DNA of 64,000 nt from an uncultured Clostridia bacterium (GTDB lineage: Bacteria; Bacillota; Clostridia; TANB77; CAG-508). The translations under genes were made by a program, and so were the position numbers. The notes below the pieces were generated by a model. The model had not been told where the DNA came from. It made no database searches and saw only the letters and a program-made list of their open reading frames with translations. Shown here piece by piece: positions 27,422 through 36,294 of this stretch; positions within the stretch are counted from its first letter, which is position 1, and the number at the start of each line of letters is the position of its first letter. The stretch covers positions 23,519 to 87,518 of the forward strand of contig CAPXSA010000008.1 in assembly GCA_948735595.1 (NCBI GenBank). Direction: 5' to 3'.

Positions 27422-27482
27422 ATAAGTATTTAACGTAAGTAGAATAGTCCGAATTTTGATTAAATTGGGAGGAATACTTAAA

Positions 27483-28244
27483 ATGAATGACAAAAAGAAA
27501 GAACTTACAATGTTCCCCTACATTGATTATGGGGCAAGCGAAAGCAAAGAGGAAAAGAGACAACAGCCATATTTTCCGCCAGAGTCCAGTTGGGACTATT
27601 ATCGGAGATATGGGCAGCCAGTAGTCAGCCAAAAGATTCTTCAAGAACTGAGAAGATTCAATGTAGCTGAGCATACCGTGCTTGGCGAAAGAGATGGAGT
27701 ACCTCGTGAATTCACCTTCAATTTGATTCTTTCTCAGCCTGCGGTCCAAATTCTATGCCTCCGCAAAAATCAGAGTACAGGCAAAACCGAGATGTGCATG
27801 GTTTTAGAACCAAGAGGAGCAAGATTTGCTACTGTAGACGGAAAGCAATATGCTCGTTTCTTTTGGGGGTTGCCTGCCGGTCTGGTAGAAAAGGACGAAA
27901 CCATGGAAGAAAGTGCCTGCCGTGAAGTGCAAGAGGAGATTGGCTATGAAGTACAAAAAATACAACCTCTGGTACAACCACACGTGCACCTGCATGTTTC
28001 TTGCTCTACTGAAACATTAAAGACTTTTATTGCAAAAGTAGAGAACAAGACCGAGCAACACCTTGATGAGAATGAGTATATCCGCGACAGTTGGTATTCG
28101 TTAGAAGATGTGGAGCAAGAGTTGGAAGATTACTTGGAAGGAAGAAAACCCTTCTTCGGGTTTGACCTCGCTGAGATTACCATACTGCTGTTGCAACGCT
28201 TCTTCCTCAAATTTCACCGAGGGGACTACAAAGAGTTCATCTAA
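27483..28244 (+). CDS. Nudix-domain hydrolase, GC-richer gene
   Basis: A 253-residue protein with an N-terminal region of about 80 residues (YFPPESSWDYYRRYGQPV) and a Nudix domain whose box GLVEKDETMEESACREVQEE with following IGYE fits the consensus (about residues 139-162). ADP-ribose or another nucleoside diphosphate derivative is a reasonable substrate class. The ATG at 27483 has GGGAGG 12 bases upstream; a TTG nine codons earlier is discarded. Codon use is clearly less AT-biased than tyrS or rpiA and includes an in-frame CGG (27603-27605). It stands as a single-gene unit with its own promoter and terminator, like the lipoprotein gene that follows. Confidence 0.85.
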   Translation: MNDKKKELTMFPYIDYGASESKEEKRQQPYFPPESSWDYYRRYGQPVVSQKILQELRRFNVAEHTVLGERDGVPREFTFNLILSQPAVQILCLRKNQSTGKTEMCMVLEPRGARFATVDGKQYARFFWGLPAGLVEKDETMEESACREVQEEIGYEVQKIQPLVQPHVHLHVSCSTETLKTFIAKVENKTEQHLDENEYIRDSWYSLEDVEQELEDYLEGRKPFFGFDLAEITILLLQRFFLKFHRGDYKEFI

Positions 28245-28273
28245 AGCCAAAGCTAACGGGATTGGCTTTGGGG

Positions 28274-28306
28274 AGAAAAAGGATGGGTATTACCTATCCT
28301 TTTTCT
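28274..28306 (+). terminator. Terminator after the GC-richer Nudix gene
   Basis: AGAAAAAGGAT (28274-28284) pairs with ATCCTTTTTCT (28296-28306), extended inward by GG/CC; a second weaker hairpin with AAAGCCAA/TTGGCTTT arms lies just upstream at 28242-28270. Confidence 0.8.
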
Positions 28307-28312
28307 CTTTGT

Positions 28313-28341
28313 TTGCTTTATGCTACCAATTATGCTATAAT
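28313..28341 (+). promoter_or_regulatory. Extended -10 promoter of the lipoprotein gene
   Basis: TTGCTT (28313-28318), 17 bases, TATAAT (28336-28341), with the TGn extension immediately before the -10 box. Confidence 0.75.
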
Positions 28342-28393
28342 ATACTCATAGGGCAAATGCCCAAAAAACTAAAATAGATTGGAGAATTGCATT

Positions 28394-29059
28394 ATGAAAA
28401 AGGGCATTGGTATTCTACTTTTGGTTGTATCGATGGTGATGTTCATGACGGGCTGTGGTGGTGACGCCACAAATGCCAGCATGAGACCAACACCAGAGAC
28501 GGACATTGTGACAGAAACTGACACTCAGCAGGAGCAGACATTAAAGGAGCAATTGATTGGTATGCTGCCGGAAGAACCTTCCGATGTTTCGCCAAACCTT
28601 ACGCAGGAGCCCGAACAGCAAACGGTAAACTTTGAGTTTATCACAACAGGGTTAGAAGGAGGCCATTATAACAAGCCGGGATTTGGTGACAGATATGGTG
28701 TGTATCGGTTCGAGGGGACTAACGTAGCTGTCTTCACCATTTTATGGAGTGATGGAGATAGAGGTTATGTAATTGGTGAGGACTATGGAGAAACACAGGG
28801 ACCTTTGATTGCAGATTATCTAATAAGCAAAGGTGAACATTTTCTTGCACTCTCTAATCAATATATGCTTTTCCTGAATAAAGATGGAAAAGTTGCCAAA
28901 GATTTAAGAGAGAAAAAAGAAGAAAGGGATGACGGAACCTATCTTGTTCACGATACTATTCCTTTTGAGGAACTGTCTGTGGAAGAACAAGAGGCATTCG
29001 TATTTCCCTGCTCCTACGAAGTAGTAAGTAATGTTGAGGAGTCAGAAAGCACGAATTAA
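28394..29059 (+). CDS. Predicted lipoprotein, GC-richer gene
   Basis: A 221-residue exported protein. The signal peptide MKKGIGILLLVVSMVMFM is followed by TGCGG, a lipobox-like cleavage site with the lipid-modified Cys near residue 21. After a Thr/Glu/Gln-rich linker (about 25-75) there is a compact domain (about 78-221) that I do not recognise; VNFEFITTGLEGGHYN and RYGVYRFEGTNVAVF are its clearest segments. The ATG at 28394 is chosen over a TTG at 28379 because it starts a proper signal peptide. Codon use matches the upstream Nudix gene and contains an in-frame CGG (28706-28708). Own promoter and terminator. Function unknown. Confidence 0.8.
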   Translation: MKKGIGILLLVVSMVMFMTGCGGDATNASMRPTPETDIVTETDTQQEQTLKEQLIGMLPEEPSDVSPNLTQEPEQQTVNFEFITTGLEGGHYNKPGFGDRYGVYRFEGTNVAVFTILWSDGDRGYVIGEDYGETQGPLIADYLISKGEHFLALSNQYMLFLNKDGKVAKDLREKKEERDDGTYLVHDTIPFEELSVEEQEAFVFPCSYEVVSNVEESESTN

Positions 29060-29070
29060 TGTCCGGTATG

Positions 29071-29112
29071 GGAGTGGCACTTGTTTATAAAAGCAAGTGC
29101 CACTCCTTTTTT
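29071..29112 (+). terminator. Strong terminator after the lipoprotein gene
   Basis: A perfect 13-bp stem (GGAGTGGCACTTG at 29071-29083 with 29094-29106) is followed by TTTTTT. Confidence 0.92.
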
Positions 29113-29162
29113 GAGATTTATTTACAGTTTTACTATAATTTTTCAAAATTGCCTCAATTGCC

Positions 29163-29192
29163 TTTACTTTCAAATAGTAGTAATGATATAAT
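29163..29192 (+). promoter_or_regulatory. Promoter of rpiA
   Basis: TTTACT/TTACTT around 29163-29169 and a perfect TATAAT at 29187-29192 (17-18 bases apart), 38 bases before the start codon. Confidence 0.65.
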
Positions 29193-29229
29193 ACAGTCAA
29201 AATTTGATAAAATAAAGTGAGGATAAATT

Positions 29230-29925
29230 ATGGAATGGATGAATAGTTCTATGCAAGAAATTGAGCCAAACAAAATTAGTAATCAAGAACAAAAAGAAAA
29301 GGTTGCAAAAGAAGTTGCTGCAAAAGCAAAAGATGGAGACGTGATAGGCTTTGGTTCAGGTTCTACATCTTATTTGGCAGCAAAAGAAATTGCCAAAAGA
29401 ATGGAAGAAGAAGGATTAAAAATTACAGCAATTCCAACCTCTTTTGAAATAAAAGCGCTATGCCAAGAATTAAAAATTCCAACAGTGAGTATTTTAGAAG
29501 CAAAGCCAGATTGGGCATTTGATGGTGCAGATGAAGTATCTAAAACAGATAATATTTTAATTAAAGGTAGAGGAGCAGCCATGTTTAAAGAAAAACTAAA
29601 CATGGTGAATAGCGGAATTACCTATATTCTAGTAGATGATAGCAAATTTGTGGACAAGCTAAATGAGAAATTTCCAATTCCAATTGAAGTATATCCAGAA
29701 GCAATTAGTAGTGTGAAAGAAGCTTTATTAGATTTGGGACTTACAGAATGTACCTTGAGAAAAGCAGAGAAAAAAGATGGACCAGTATTTACTGAAAATA
29801 ACAATGTGATTTTAGACGCAAAATTTGTAGAAGTTTATGAAACTTTAGAAGAAGATATTAAATCTATTACAGGAGTAATAGAAAGTGGATTATTTATGGA
29901 TTATCCAGTAGAAGTGTTACATTAA
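29230..29925 (+). CDS. rpiA: Ribose-5-phosphate isomerase A
   Basis: Interconverts ribose-5-P and ribulose-5-P in the non-oxidative pentose phosphate pathway. The 231 residues fit RpiA. GFGSGSTSYLA (phosphate loop, about 41-51), AIPTSFEIKALC, WAFDGADEVSK (catalytic Asp) and IKGRGAAMFKEKL (catalytic Lys/Glu region) are all present. A short N-terminal extension of about 20 residues precedes the family core; the ATG has GTGAGG upstream. It begins a run of same-strand genes (rpiA, tagO-like, ruvB, and onward). Confidence 0.96.
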   Translation: MEWMNSSMQEIEPNKISNQEQKEKVAKEVAAKAKDGDVIGFGSGSTSYLAAKEIAKRMEEEGLKITAIPTSFEIKALCQELKIPTVSILEAKPDWAFDGADEVSKTDNILIKGRGAAMFKEKLNMVNSGITYILVDDSKFVDKLNEKFPIPIEVYPEAISSVKEALLDLGLTECTLRKAEKKDGPVFTENNNVILDAKFVEVYETLEEDIKSITGVIESGLFMDYPVEVLH

Positions 29926-29960
29926 AAAAGGAAAAATAGAAAGCAAGAGGAGGAAAGGCT

Positions 29961-31086
29961 ATGTGGGGAGACATCGCTATTGCATTTTTGCTAGCATTTA
30001 TCACTGCTTTTGTATTAACACCATATACCATGAGACTAGCAAAGAAAGTAGGAGCAATTGATATACCAAATGATAGAAGAGTCAATAAAAAACCAATGCC
30101 AAGACTAGGCGGTGTGGCTGTTATTTGTGGTTTCTTAGTATCGACAGTGTACTTACTAATTGTAATGAATTTAGAACACTCTGTTGACCTATTTGGAGAA
30201 GAACAGTATTGGCTTAAAATGCTAGGCTTTTTTATTGGCATTGTCATATTAGGAATTACTTGTTTTATTGACGATGCCAAGGGAGTGCCAAGTTGGGTGA
30301 AACTTATTATGCAGATTATCTCAGCTGTTATTGTAGTAGCCTGTGGAGTTCGTATTCAAAATGTTCATTTGCCATTTTTAGATGACAAAATTGGTTTAAA
30401 TGAATGGTTTTCTTGTGGACTTACTATTTGTTGGATTATTGGAATTACCAATGCCATTAATTTAATTGATGGCTTAGATGGTTTGTCTTCTGGAATTACT
30501 TTAATTTCATGTTTCTCTTTGTTAATCATTTTCACTCTAAATAAATCACCACTCATTGCAGTACTTTTAATCGCAGCATTAGGTGGAGCAATTGTAGGAT
30601 TTTTACCATTTAACTTTAGTCCAGCAAGAACTTTTATAGGGGATACTGGTTCTAACTTCTTAGGCTTTTCATTAGCCATTATTTCTATTTTACGGAGTAG
30701 CCAAAACCTATACAGCCATTGTATTAATTGCTCCAATTATTGTACTTGCTTTTCCAATTTTTGATACCTTATATGCCATAGTTAGAAGAATTATTAAAGG
30801 CAAATCAATTAAAGCAGTATTTCAAGCAGATAAAGGGCATTTACATCATAGACTAATGAAAAAAGGCTATACACAAAAACAAGCTGTTTTCATTTTATAT
30901 GGACTTACTGCTACTTTAGGAATGTTTGCAGTTATTCTATTAGAAAGTGGAATTTGGAAAGCATTATCATTTGCTTTATTAGTGATTGCTTTTGTAGCAA
31001 TTGGATATAAAGATATCTTTAGAGTAAAAGCTGAGGAAGAGATTATAGAAGTTGACGAAAAAAATATCAGACATGATAAAAAATAG
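29961..31086 (+). CDS. tagO: Undecaprenyl-phosphate GlcNAc-1-phosphate transferase (TagO/WecA-like), split by a +1 frameshift at CGG
   Basis: Membrane enzyme that starts wall teichoic-acid synthesis by moving GlcNAc-1-P to undecaprenyl phosphate. Frame one carries KKPMPRLGGVAVI, the DD pair in CFIDDAKGVPSW, TNAINLIDGLDGLSSG and FIGDTGSNFLGF, then ends soon after CGG at 30693. The +1 frame continues exactly as family members do (GVAKTYTAIVLIAPII, then FPIFDTLYAIVRRI and DKGHLHHRLMKKG). Skipping the C gives a 374-residue protein of normal length with ten or so helices and no further damage. It is the only such gene in the window and fits the teichoic-acid locus, so I treat it as functional through frameshifting, or a sequence artefact, not as decay. 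Confidence 0.9.
30693..30695 (+). other. CGG codon at the frameshift point, site 3 (tagO-like)
   Basis: Zero-frame TTA-CGG-AGT. Omitting the C gives TTA-GGA-GTA and restores ISIL-G-VAKTYTA. Confidence 0.85.
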
Positions 31087-31106
31087 GAAAAAAGGAAGTC
31101 AAAAGA

Positions 31107-32111
31107 ATGGAAGAAGAAAGACTAATTAGTCCAGAATTAGAGGATATTCAAGAAGAGAGAATAGAAAACACTTTAAGACCTAAAACTCTAGAGGAATACA
31201 TTGGACAAGATAAAGTAAAAGAAAATATGAAAATCTATATTGAGGCTGCCAAAAAAAGAGGTGAGCCTCTTGATCACGTTTTACTATATGGCCCTCCGGG
31301 ACTTGGAAAAACAACACTTGCCAATATTATTTCTAATGAAATGAATTCGAATATTAAAATCACATCAGGACCAGCCATTGAAAAACCGGGAGATTTGGCA
31401 GCATTATTGACTAATTTATCTGAGTTTGATGTGTTATTTATTGATGAGATACATCGTTTAAATAAAAGTGTAGAAGAAATACTATATCCAGCGCTAGAAG
31501 ACTATACTTTAGACATTATGATAGGTAAAGGACCAAGTGCTAGGTCTATTCGTTTAGACCTACCAAAATTCACATTAATTGGTGCGACTACTAGAGCAGG
31601 AGCATTAGCTACACCATTAAGAGATAGATTTGGAATAGTCCATCATTTAGAGTTATATCAGACAAAAGATTTAACAACAATTGTTAAAAGGTCAGCTAAA
31701 ATTTTAGAGGTAGAAATTGATGATGAATCAGCAGCAGAAATTGCAAGGCGTTCTAGAGGAACGCCTAGAATTGCAAATAGATTATTAAAAAGAGTAAGAG
31801 ATTATGCAGCAGTTTTAGGTGATGGAAACATTACTTTAAAAATCGCAAAAACTGCACTAAATAAACTAGAAATAGATGAAATGGGATTAGATGATATTGA
31901 TAGAAAAATATTAGAGACGATGATTATTAAATACAACGGAAGGCCAATTAGCATTGAAACAGTTGCGACAACGATTGGTGAGGATAGCGAAACAGTAGAA
32001 GATATGTATGAACCATACTTAATTCAAATTGGATTCTTGGCTAGAACTGCTAGAGGAAGAATTGCCATGCCAGCAGCATATAGCCATATTGGTGTGACTT
32101 ATGAAGGATAG
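31107..32111 (+). CDS. ruvB: Holliday junction branch migration ATPase RuvB
   Basis: Hexameric AAA+ motor that with RuvA drives branch migration during recombinational repair. The 334 residues match. LRPKTLEEYIGQDKVKEN is the N-terminal family start; Walker A GPPGLGKTT (about 62-70), Walker B LFIDEIHRLN, sensor 1 GATTRAGALATPLRDRFG and the C-terminal winged-helix domain (YNGRPISIETVATTIGED) follow in order. AAAGGAAG precedes the ATG, 20 bases after the tagO-like gene. ruvA and ruvC are not in the window, so the usual ruvAB pairing is broken here. Confidence 0.97.
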   Translation: MEEERLISPELEDIQEERIENTLRPKTLEEYIGQDKVKENMKIYIEAAKKRGEPLDHVLLYGPPGLGKTTLANIISNEMNSNIKITSGPAIEKPGDLAALLTNLSEFDVLFIDEIHRLNKSVEEILYPALEDYTLDIMIGKGPSARSIRLDLPKFTLIGATTRAGALATPLRDRFGIVHHLELYQTKDLTTIVKRSAKILEVEIDDESAAEIARRSRGTPRIANRLLKRVRDYAAVLGDGNITLKIAKTALNKLEIDEMGLDDIDRKILETMIIKYNGRPISIETVATTIGEDSETVEDMYEPYLIQIGFLARTARGRIAMPAAYSHIGVTYEG

Positions 32112-32135
32112 AAATGAATAATAAGAAAGGGAAGC

Positions 32136-32534
32136 ATGGAAAATTTTATATTAGTAGCAAAAATTAATAAAAAGAATGAAATTGAGTTAAAACAATTTAT
32201 AGATTTTTTAAAAGAGGAAAACATTGAGTATAAAGAAAAATTAGAAGAGGAATGGATAGGAATAAGACAACCAAAATATGTAGCTAATATTGCCTTTTAT
32301 GTTAAAGAAAATGATGTTGTAAGAGTAAATAAGATTATAAAAGATTTAGAAAATGCAACTATTCAAACAGAAGATTATACTGAGTTACAAGAAACCACAA
32401 AAGAAAAGCATTATAATACTGAATTAAGGAAATATGAAAAAAGGAAAATAATATTACAAAGAATAATGATTTATGGCATTTTTTCAATAATAGGGATTTG
32501 TATAATATTAACTATAATATCATATTTAGTTTGA
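32136..32534 (+). CDS. Small protein of unknown function with C-terminal membrane helix
   Basis: A 132-residue protein: about 105 soluble, Lys/Glu-rich residues, then one hydrophobic helix at the C-terminus (IMIYGIFSIIGICIILTIIS) ending in four residues, a tail-anchored layout with a predicted cytoplasmic N-terminal domain. The N-terminal part (FILVAKINKKNEIELKQFIDFL and later VANIAFYVKENDVVRVNKII) has an alternating pattern like a small ferredoxin-like fold, comparable to DUF2007-type signal-transducing proteins, but I cannot claim membership. GGGAAG precedes the ATG; it lies between ruvB and queH with short gaps and is likely co-transcribed. Confidence 0.75.
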   Translation: MENFILVAKINKKNEIELKQFIDFLKEENIEYKEKLEEEWIGIRQPKYVANIAFYVKENDVVRVNKIIKDLENATIQTEDYTELQETTKEKHYNTELRKYEKRKIILQRIMIYGIFSIIGICIILTIISYLV

Positions 32535-32560
32535 ATTTTAGATAAGAGAGGAAAAATAAA

Positions 32561-33121
32561 ATGAAACTTTTAATGCATACGTGTTGTGCGCCATGTAGTG
32601 TATATTGTATAGATAGTTTAAGAGAAGAAGGAATTGAACCAACCATTTATTGGTACAATCCAAATATTCATCCATATATGGAATATAAAGCAAGGAGAGA
32701 TTGTTTAAAAGAATATGCACAAAGTATTCATATACAAGCCATTTTTGAAGAGGATTATGGTTTAGATAATTTTTGCAAGAATGTAGTAAGTTCATTGGAA
32801 ACAAGATGCACATACTATTGCTATCGTGTGAGATTAGAGCAAACTGCAAAGTATGCAAAAGAAAATGGATATGATACTATTACAACAACATTATTAGTAA
32901 GCCCTTATCAAAAACATGAGGAATTAAGGAAAAGTGCAGAAGAAATAGCAAAAAAATATGACCTTACTTTTCTATATCGTGATTTTAGAGTAGGCTTTCG
33001 CGATGGGCAAGCAAAAGCAAGAGAACTTGGAATGTATATGCAAAAATATTGTGGCTGTGTTTTTTCAGAAGAAGATAGATATAGGAAGCAGATTGAGAAG
33101 GATAGAGAAAATGAAAAATAG
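32561..33121 (+). CDS. queH: Epoxyqueuosine reductase QueH
   Basis: Catalyses the last step of queuosine tRNA modification, reducing epoxyqueuosine at the wobble base. The 186 residues match QueH (former DUF208), the non-orthologous substitute for QueG. MHTCCAPCSVY at the N-terminus gives the CCxPC metal-binding cysteines, YWYNPNIHPYMEY follows, and the C-terminal YCGCVFSEEDRY provides the other conserved cysteines; TLLVSPYQKHEEL is also typical. AGAGAGG precedes the ATG. No other queuosine gene is nearby. Confidence 0.93.
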   Translation: MKLLMHTCCAPCSVYCIDSLREEGIEPTIYWYNPNIHPYMEYKARRDCLKEYAQSIHIQAIFEEDYGLDNFCKNVVSSLETRCTYYCYRVRLEQTAKYAKENGYDTITTTLLVSPYQKHEELRKSAEEIAKKYDLTFLYRDFRVGFRDGQAKARELGMYMQKYCGCVFSEEDRYRKQIEKDRENEK

Positions 33122-33248
33122 TTATTGATATTTTCTTAAAAATAAAGAGAAAATTCCTTAAATTCAAGAAAAAGACAATAAAGTATGATATAGTATAGAA
33201 AATCTCATAGGTATAGGTATTTGAAAAGCAAGCTTTGGAGGATTTAGA

Positions 33249-34085
33249 ATGAAATTGTATTTAGCATCTAATAAACTAGGGAGTAAGAAAAAAATATTAT
33301 CACAATGGATTAAAGAAAATGATAATAAACTTGTTCTTATTACAAATGCTAGAGACTTAAAAGAGGAAAACGAAATTGAAAGGCAGAAGATAAAAGGATA
33401 TATGGAATTAATGGAACAGATTGGATTTGACGTAAAAAAAATTTCATTAAAAGATTATTTTGGAAGATTTGAAAAATTAAAAGAAGATTTTAAAAGATAT
33501 CATGCTTTTTATGTTATAGGTGGAAATGTATTTACCTTAAGACAAGCAATGAGATTAAGTGGATTTGACCAATACTTAGAAGAAATAAAAAATGATAGTC
33601 AATACCTTTATATAGGAGAAAGTGCAGGGAGTACAGTATTATCACCTATTTTATATGGTATGGATTTAGTAGATGAACCGATTAATCCATATAATACAGA
33701 CGAGGTTTTATATAAAGGTGTTGGATTAATAAACTATGTAATTGTTCCACATTATAAATCAAACTATCACAGAGTTCATTTAATAGATGAAGTAGTTAAG
33801 TATTTAAATGAAAATAAAGTTAAATATAGAACATTAAAAGATGAAGAAGTGATTATAGAGAATATAAAAAATGATGAAATATTAGAAAAATGTTTACCTA
33901 GTTATTTAGAAATGGATTTACAAAATTTAAAAGAAGGAATGAAAAATAAGGTTAGTTATTTAGATTGTCTAGTAGATGAACTACAAGGTTCAGTAAATAG
34001 CAGTTTTATAGACGGAGATATATCAGAAGAACAATGCGATTATTTGTATGAAAAATATATTAGAATGGAGAAAAAGAATGATTGA
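33249..34085 (+). CDS. Peptidase E-like (S51) protein with a C-terminal HipA-partner-like extension
   Basis: Residues 1-~215 form a peptidase S51 domain (peptidase E/cyanophycinase type): YVIGGNVFTLRQA and YIGESAGSTVLSP with the nucleophile serine, then VIVPHYKSNY with the expected His. Beyond the usual domain a segment of about 55 residues follows (DLQNLKEGMKNKVSYLDCL then ISEEQCDYLYEKYI). It looks like the short helical proteins commonly encoded just upstream of HipA/CtkA-like kinases, which is exactly what follows here, overlapping by 8 bases. So the peptidase appears fused to the kinase's small partner. The peptidase call is sound; the partner interpretation is inference. Confidence 0.8.
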   Translation: MKLYLASNKLGSKKKILSQWIKENDNKLVLITNARDLKEENEIERQKIKGYMELMEQIGFDVKKISLKDYFGRFEKLKEDFKRYHAFYVIGGNVFTLRQAMRLSGFDQYLEEIKNDSQYLYIGESAGSTVLSPILYGMDLVDEPINPYNTDEVLYKGVGLINYVIVPHYKSNYHRVHLIDEVVKYLNENKVKYRTLKDEEVIIENIKNDEILEKCLPSYLEMDLQNLKEGMKNKVSYLDCLVDELQGSVNSSFIDGDISEEQCDYLYEKYIRMEKKND

Positions 34086-34959
34086 TTTTACAGATTGTAA
34101 AATAAATAATTTTAAATACTATGGCGGAAAAAATGGAGGGAAAATATGTATCATATATCATAATGAAGATTATATGTTAAAGTTTCCAGCGATTAATGAA
34201 GGAATAATAGAACATGGATATTCTAACAGCTGTATTTCAGAATACATAGCATGTCACATATTAAAAAGTTTAGAATTAAAGGTACAAGATACAATATTAG
34301 GAACATACAACCTTAATAATATAGAGAAAGTTGTGGTAGCATGTAAAGACTTTACTTCTAATGGAACGAACCTAAAACAATTTGCAGAATTAAAAAATAG
34401 TCAGATAGAAACCTCAAAAAATGGATATGGAACAGAACTAAAAGAAGTAATAGAAACAATAGAAAATCAATTAGTATATGATGTTAAAGAATTAAAGGAT
34501 TTCTTTTGGAATATGTTTATTGCAGATTCCCTAGTGGGAAATTTTGATAGGCATAATGGGAATTGGGGATTTTTAATAAATGAGAACTTAAAAGAAATTG
34601 AGATTGCCCCTATTTATGATTGTGCATCATGTTTATTCCCACAACTGACAGACGAAAAAATATCAGAAATTATAGATAACAAGGAAGAAATGGAAGCAAG
34701 AGTATTTATATTTCCAACATCAGCCTTAAAAATAGGTGACAAGAAAATCAATTATTTTGATTTTATAAGTAGTCTAGAAAATGAATACTGTAATCAAGCA
34801 CTTTTAAGAATGTATCCTAAAATAGATATGAATAAGATTAATCACATTATTGATGAAACACCATATATATCAGATATAAGAAAGAAGTTTTATAAAAAAA
34901 TAATGGAAATGAGATATGAAAAAATATTGAAGTATAATTATGAAAGATTAAAGGTATAG
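34078..34959 (+). CDS. HipA/CtkA-like protein kinase
   Basis: A 293-residue protein with the HipA-type kinase fold: MIDFTDCKINNFKYYGG at the start, a lysine-containing strand (YMLKFP), ISEYIACHILKSL, and the catalytic segment SLVGNFDRHNGNWGFL followed by IAPIYDCASCLFP (metal-binding Asp). Relatives phosphorylate proteins and can be toxins that stop growth. The start at 34078 has GGAG upstream and its ATGA overlaps the preceding stop; an ATG ten codons earlier is disfavoured. It is translationally coupled to the peptidase E-like gene, whose C-terminus may be its partner or antitoxin. No HipB-like helix-turn-helix gene is nearby. Confidence 0.83.
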   Translation: MIDFTDCKINNFKYYGGKNGGKICIIYHNEDYMLKFPAINEGIIEHGYSNSCISEYIACHILKSLELKVQDTILGTYNLNNIEKVVVACKDFTSNGTNLKQFAELKNSQIETSKNGYGTELKEVIETIENQLVYDVKELKDFFWNMFIADSLVGNFDRHNGNWGFLINENLKEIEIAPIYDCASCLFPQLTDEKISEIIDNKEEMEARVFIFPTSALKIGDKKINYFDFISSLENEYCNQALLRMYPKIDMNKINHIIDETPYISDIRKKFYKKIMEMRYEKILKYNYERLKV

Positions 34960-34964
34960 AAGAA

Positions 34965-36245
34965 ATGGAAAGAAAAAAGAATACAGGAAAAAATGTAGTA
35001 CTCATTGCATCAATAATCTTACTAATAGCAGTTATTGCTTTAGTAGTACTAAAAATATCTCCAAATACTAAGGAAACAATAGGAACAGCAAGTAGCAAGC
35101 AAGAAAATAAAATAGAACCAGAAAAGCCTAAAGAAGAAACAACAAGTGCTTCCCTAATTATGGTGGGGGATAATCTAGTACATAGTAGTATTTATAAAGA
35201 AGCACATAGAAATGCAAACAATAAAGGATATGACTTTAAGCCAATGCTTAGATTAATTAAAGAAAAAGTTAAGAACTATGATATTGCCTACTATAACCAA
35301 GAAACTATTTTAGGTGGAAGCAAAATGGGATTATCTGATTACCCCTGTTTTAACTCACCTTATGAAGCAGGTGGAAATATGCTAGATGCAGGATTTAATC
35401 TAGTTAGTACAGCAAGCAATCACACCATGGATAGAGGAGAACAAGCTATTTTGAATTCAAGAGCTTATTGGGATAAGCAAAAAGATGTATTAGCAGTAGG
35501 AAGCTATCAATCTTTTGAACAAAGAGATGAACTGCAAATTAGACAAGCAAATGGAATTACTTATACTATGCTAAATTATACTTATGGAACGAATGGGATA
35601 CCAGTACCTGAAGGAAAAGAATATCTAGTAAATGTATGGCCAACAGATTTATCCATTAATGATCCAAAAAGAGATACGAAATATCAAGCATATAAAGAGA
35701 AAGTAAAAGAAGATATTAAAAGGGTAAGAGAAAAAGTAGATGTATTAATTGTAGCAATGCATTGTGGAATAGAATATACAAAAGAGCCATCTGCTTATCA
35801 AAAGGATGAAGCCGAGTTTTTGGCAGAGCAAGGGGTAGACTTAGTGATTGGAACACATCCTCATGTATTAGAACCAGTAGAATGGATAGATGATACATTA
35901 GTATTCTATTCTTTAGGAAATTTCATTTCAGCACAATATCAAGATGAGAATTATAACAAAACAGTAGGATTAATGAGCTCTTTAAGAATAACGAAAACAA
36001 CAAAGGATGGAAAAAGTTCTATCAAAATAGATAATGTAGAAAATGAATTCATCTATACGTACTATAACCAAGCTACATGGAGTAATTTTAGAGTAATACC
36101 ATTTAGTCATAAAGATATAGTGAAATATTTGCCAGGCTATCAAAAAGTACATGAAAGATATAAAGAGATAGTACAAATGTATGATAAAGATATGGTAGTA
36201 GTACCAGCTTATTCAGAAAATGTCGCACATGGGGATGCTAGTTAA
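34965..36245 (+). CDS. CapA-family protein (PGA/capsule synthesis-type metallophosphatase fold)
   Basis: A 426-residue protein with an N-terminal membrane anchor (NVVLIASIILLIAVIALVVLK), a low-complexity linker (Glu/Lys/Pro) and an extracytoplasmic CapA domain. SASLIMVGDNLVHS, YNQETILGG, NLVSTASNHTMDRG, IVAMHCGIEY and VIGTHPHVLEP carry the metal-binding Asp, Asn and His residues. Family members are linked to poly-gamma-glutamate or other envelope processes; no capB/capC is seen, so capsule synthesis is not implied. The last codons lie inside a palindromic repeat that may have replaced the original end of the gene. Confidence 0.87.
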   Translation: MERKKNTGKNVVLIASIILLIAVIALVVLKISPNTKETIGTASSKQENKIEPEKPKEETTSASLIMVGDNLVHSSIYKEAHRNANNKGYDFKPMLRLIKEKVKNYDIAYYNQETILGGSKMGLSDYPCFNSPYEAGGNMLDAGFNLVSTASNHTMDRGEQAILNSRAYWDKQKDVLAVGSYQSFEQRDELQIRQANGITYTMLNYTYGTNGIPVPEGKEYLVNVWPTDLSINDPKRDTKYQAYKEKVKEDIKRVREKVDVLIVAMHCGIEYTKEPSAYQKDEAEFLAEQGVDLVIGTHPHVLEPVEWIDDTLVFYSLGNFISAQYQDENYNKTVGLMSSLRITKTTKDGKSSIKIDNVENEFIYTYYNQATWSNFRVIPFSHKDIVKYLPGYQKVHERYKEIVQMYDKDMVVVPAYSENVAHGDAS

Positions 36246-36272
36246 GTGCGACATGTGTCCCCAAGTACGACA
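36221..36272. repeat. REP-like palindromic repeat, copy 1
   Basis: TGTCGCAC (36221-36228) is the reverse complement of GTGCGACA (36246-36253), with GGGGA and TCCCC further pairing. It shares the GGGGAC / GTCGCAC elements with copies at 37134 and 48091 and includes the capA stop codon. Confidence 0.65.
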
Positions 36273-36294
36273 ATGAAAACAGAAAGGAAAGAAT

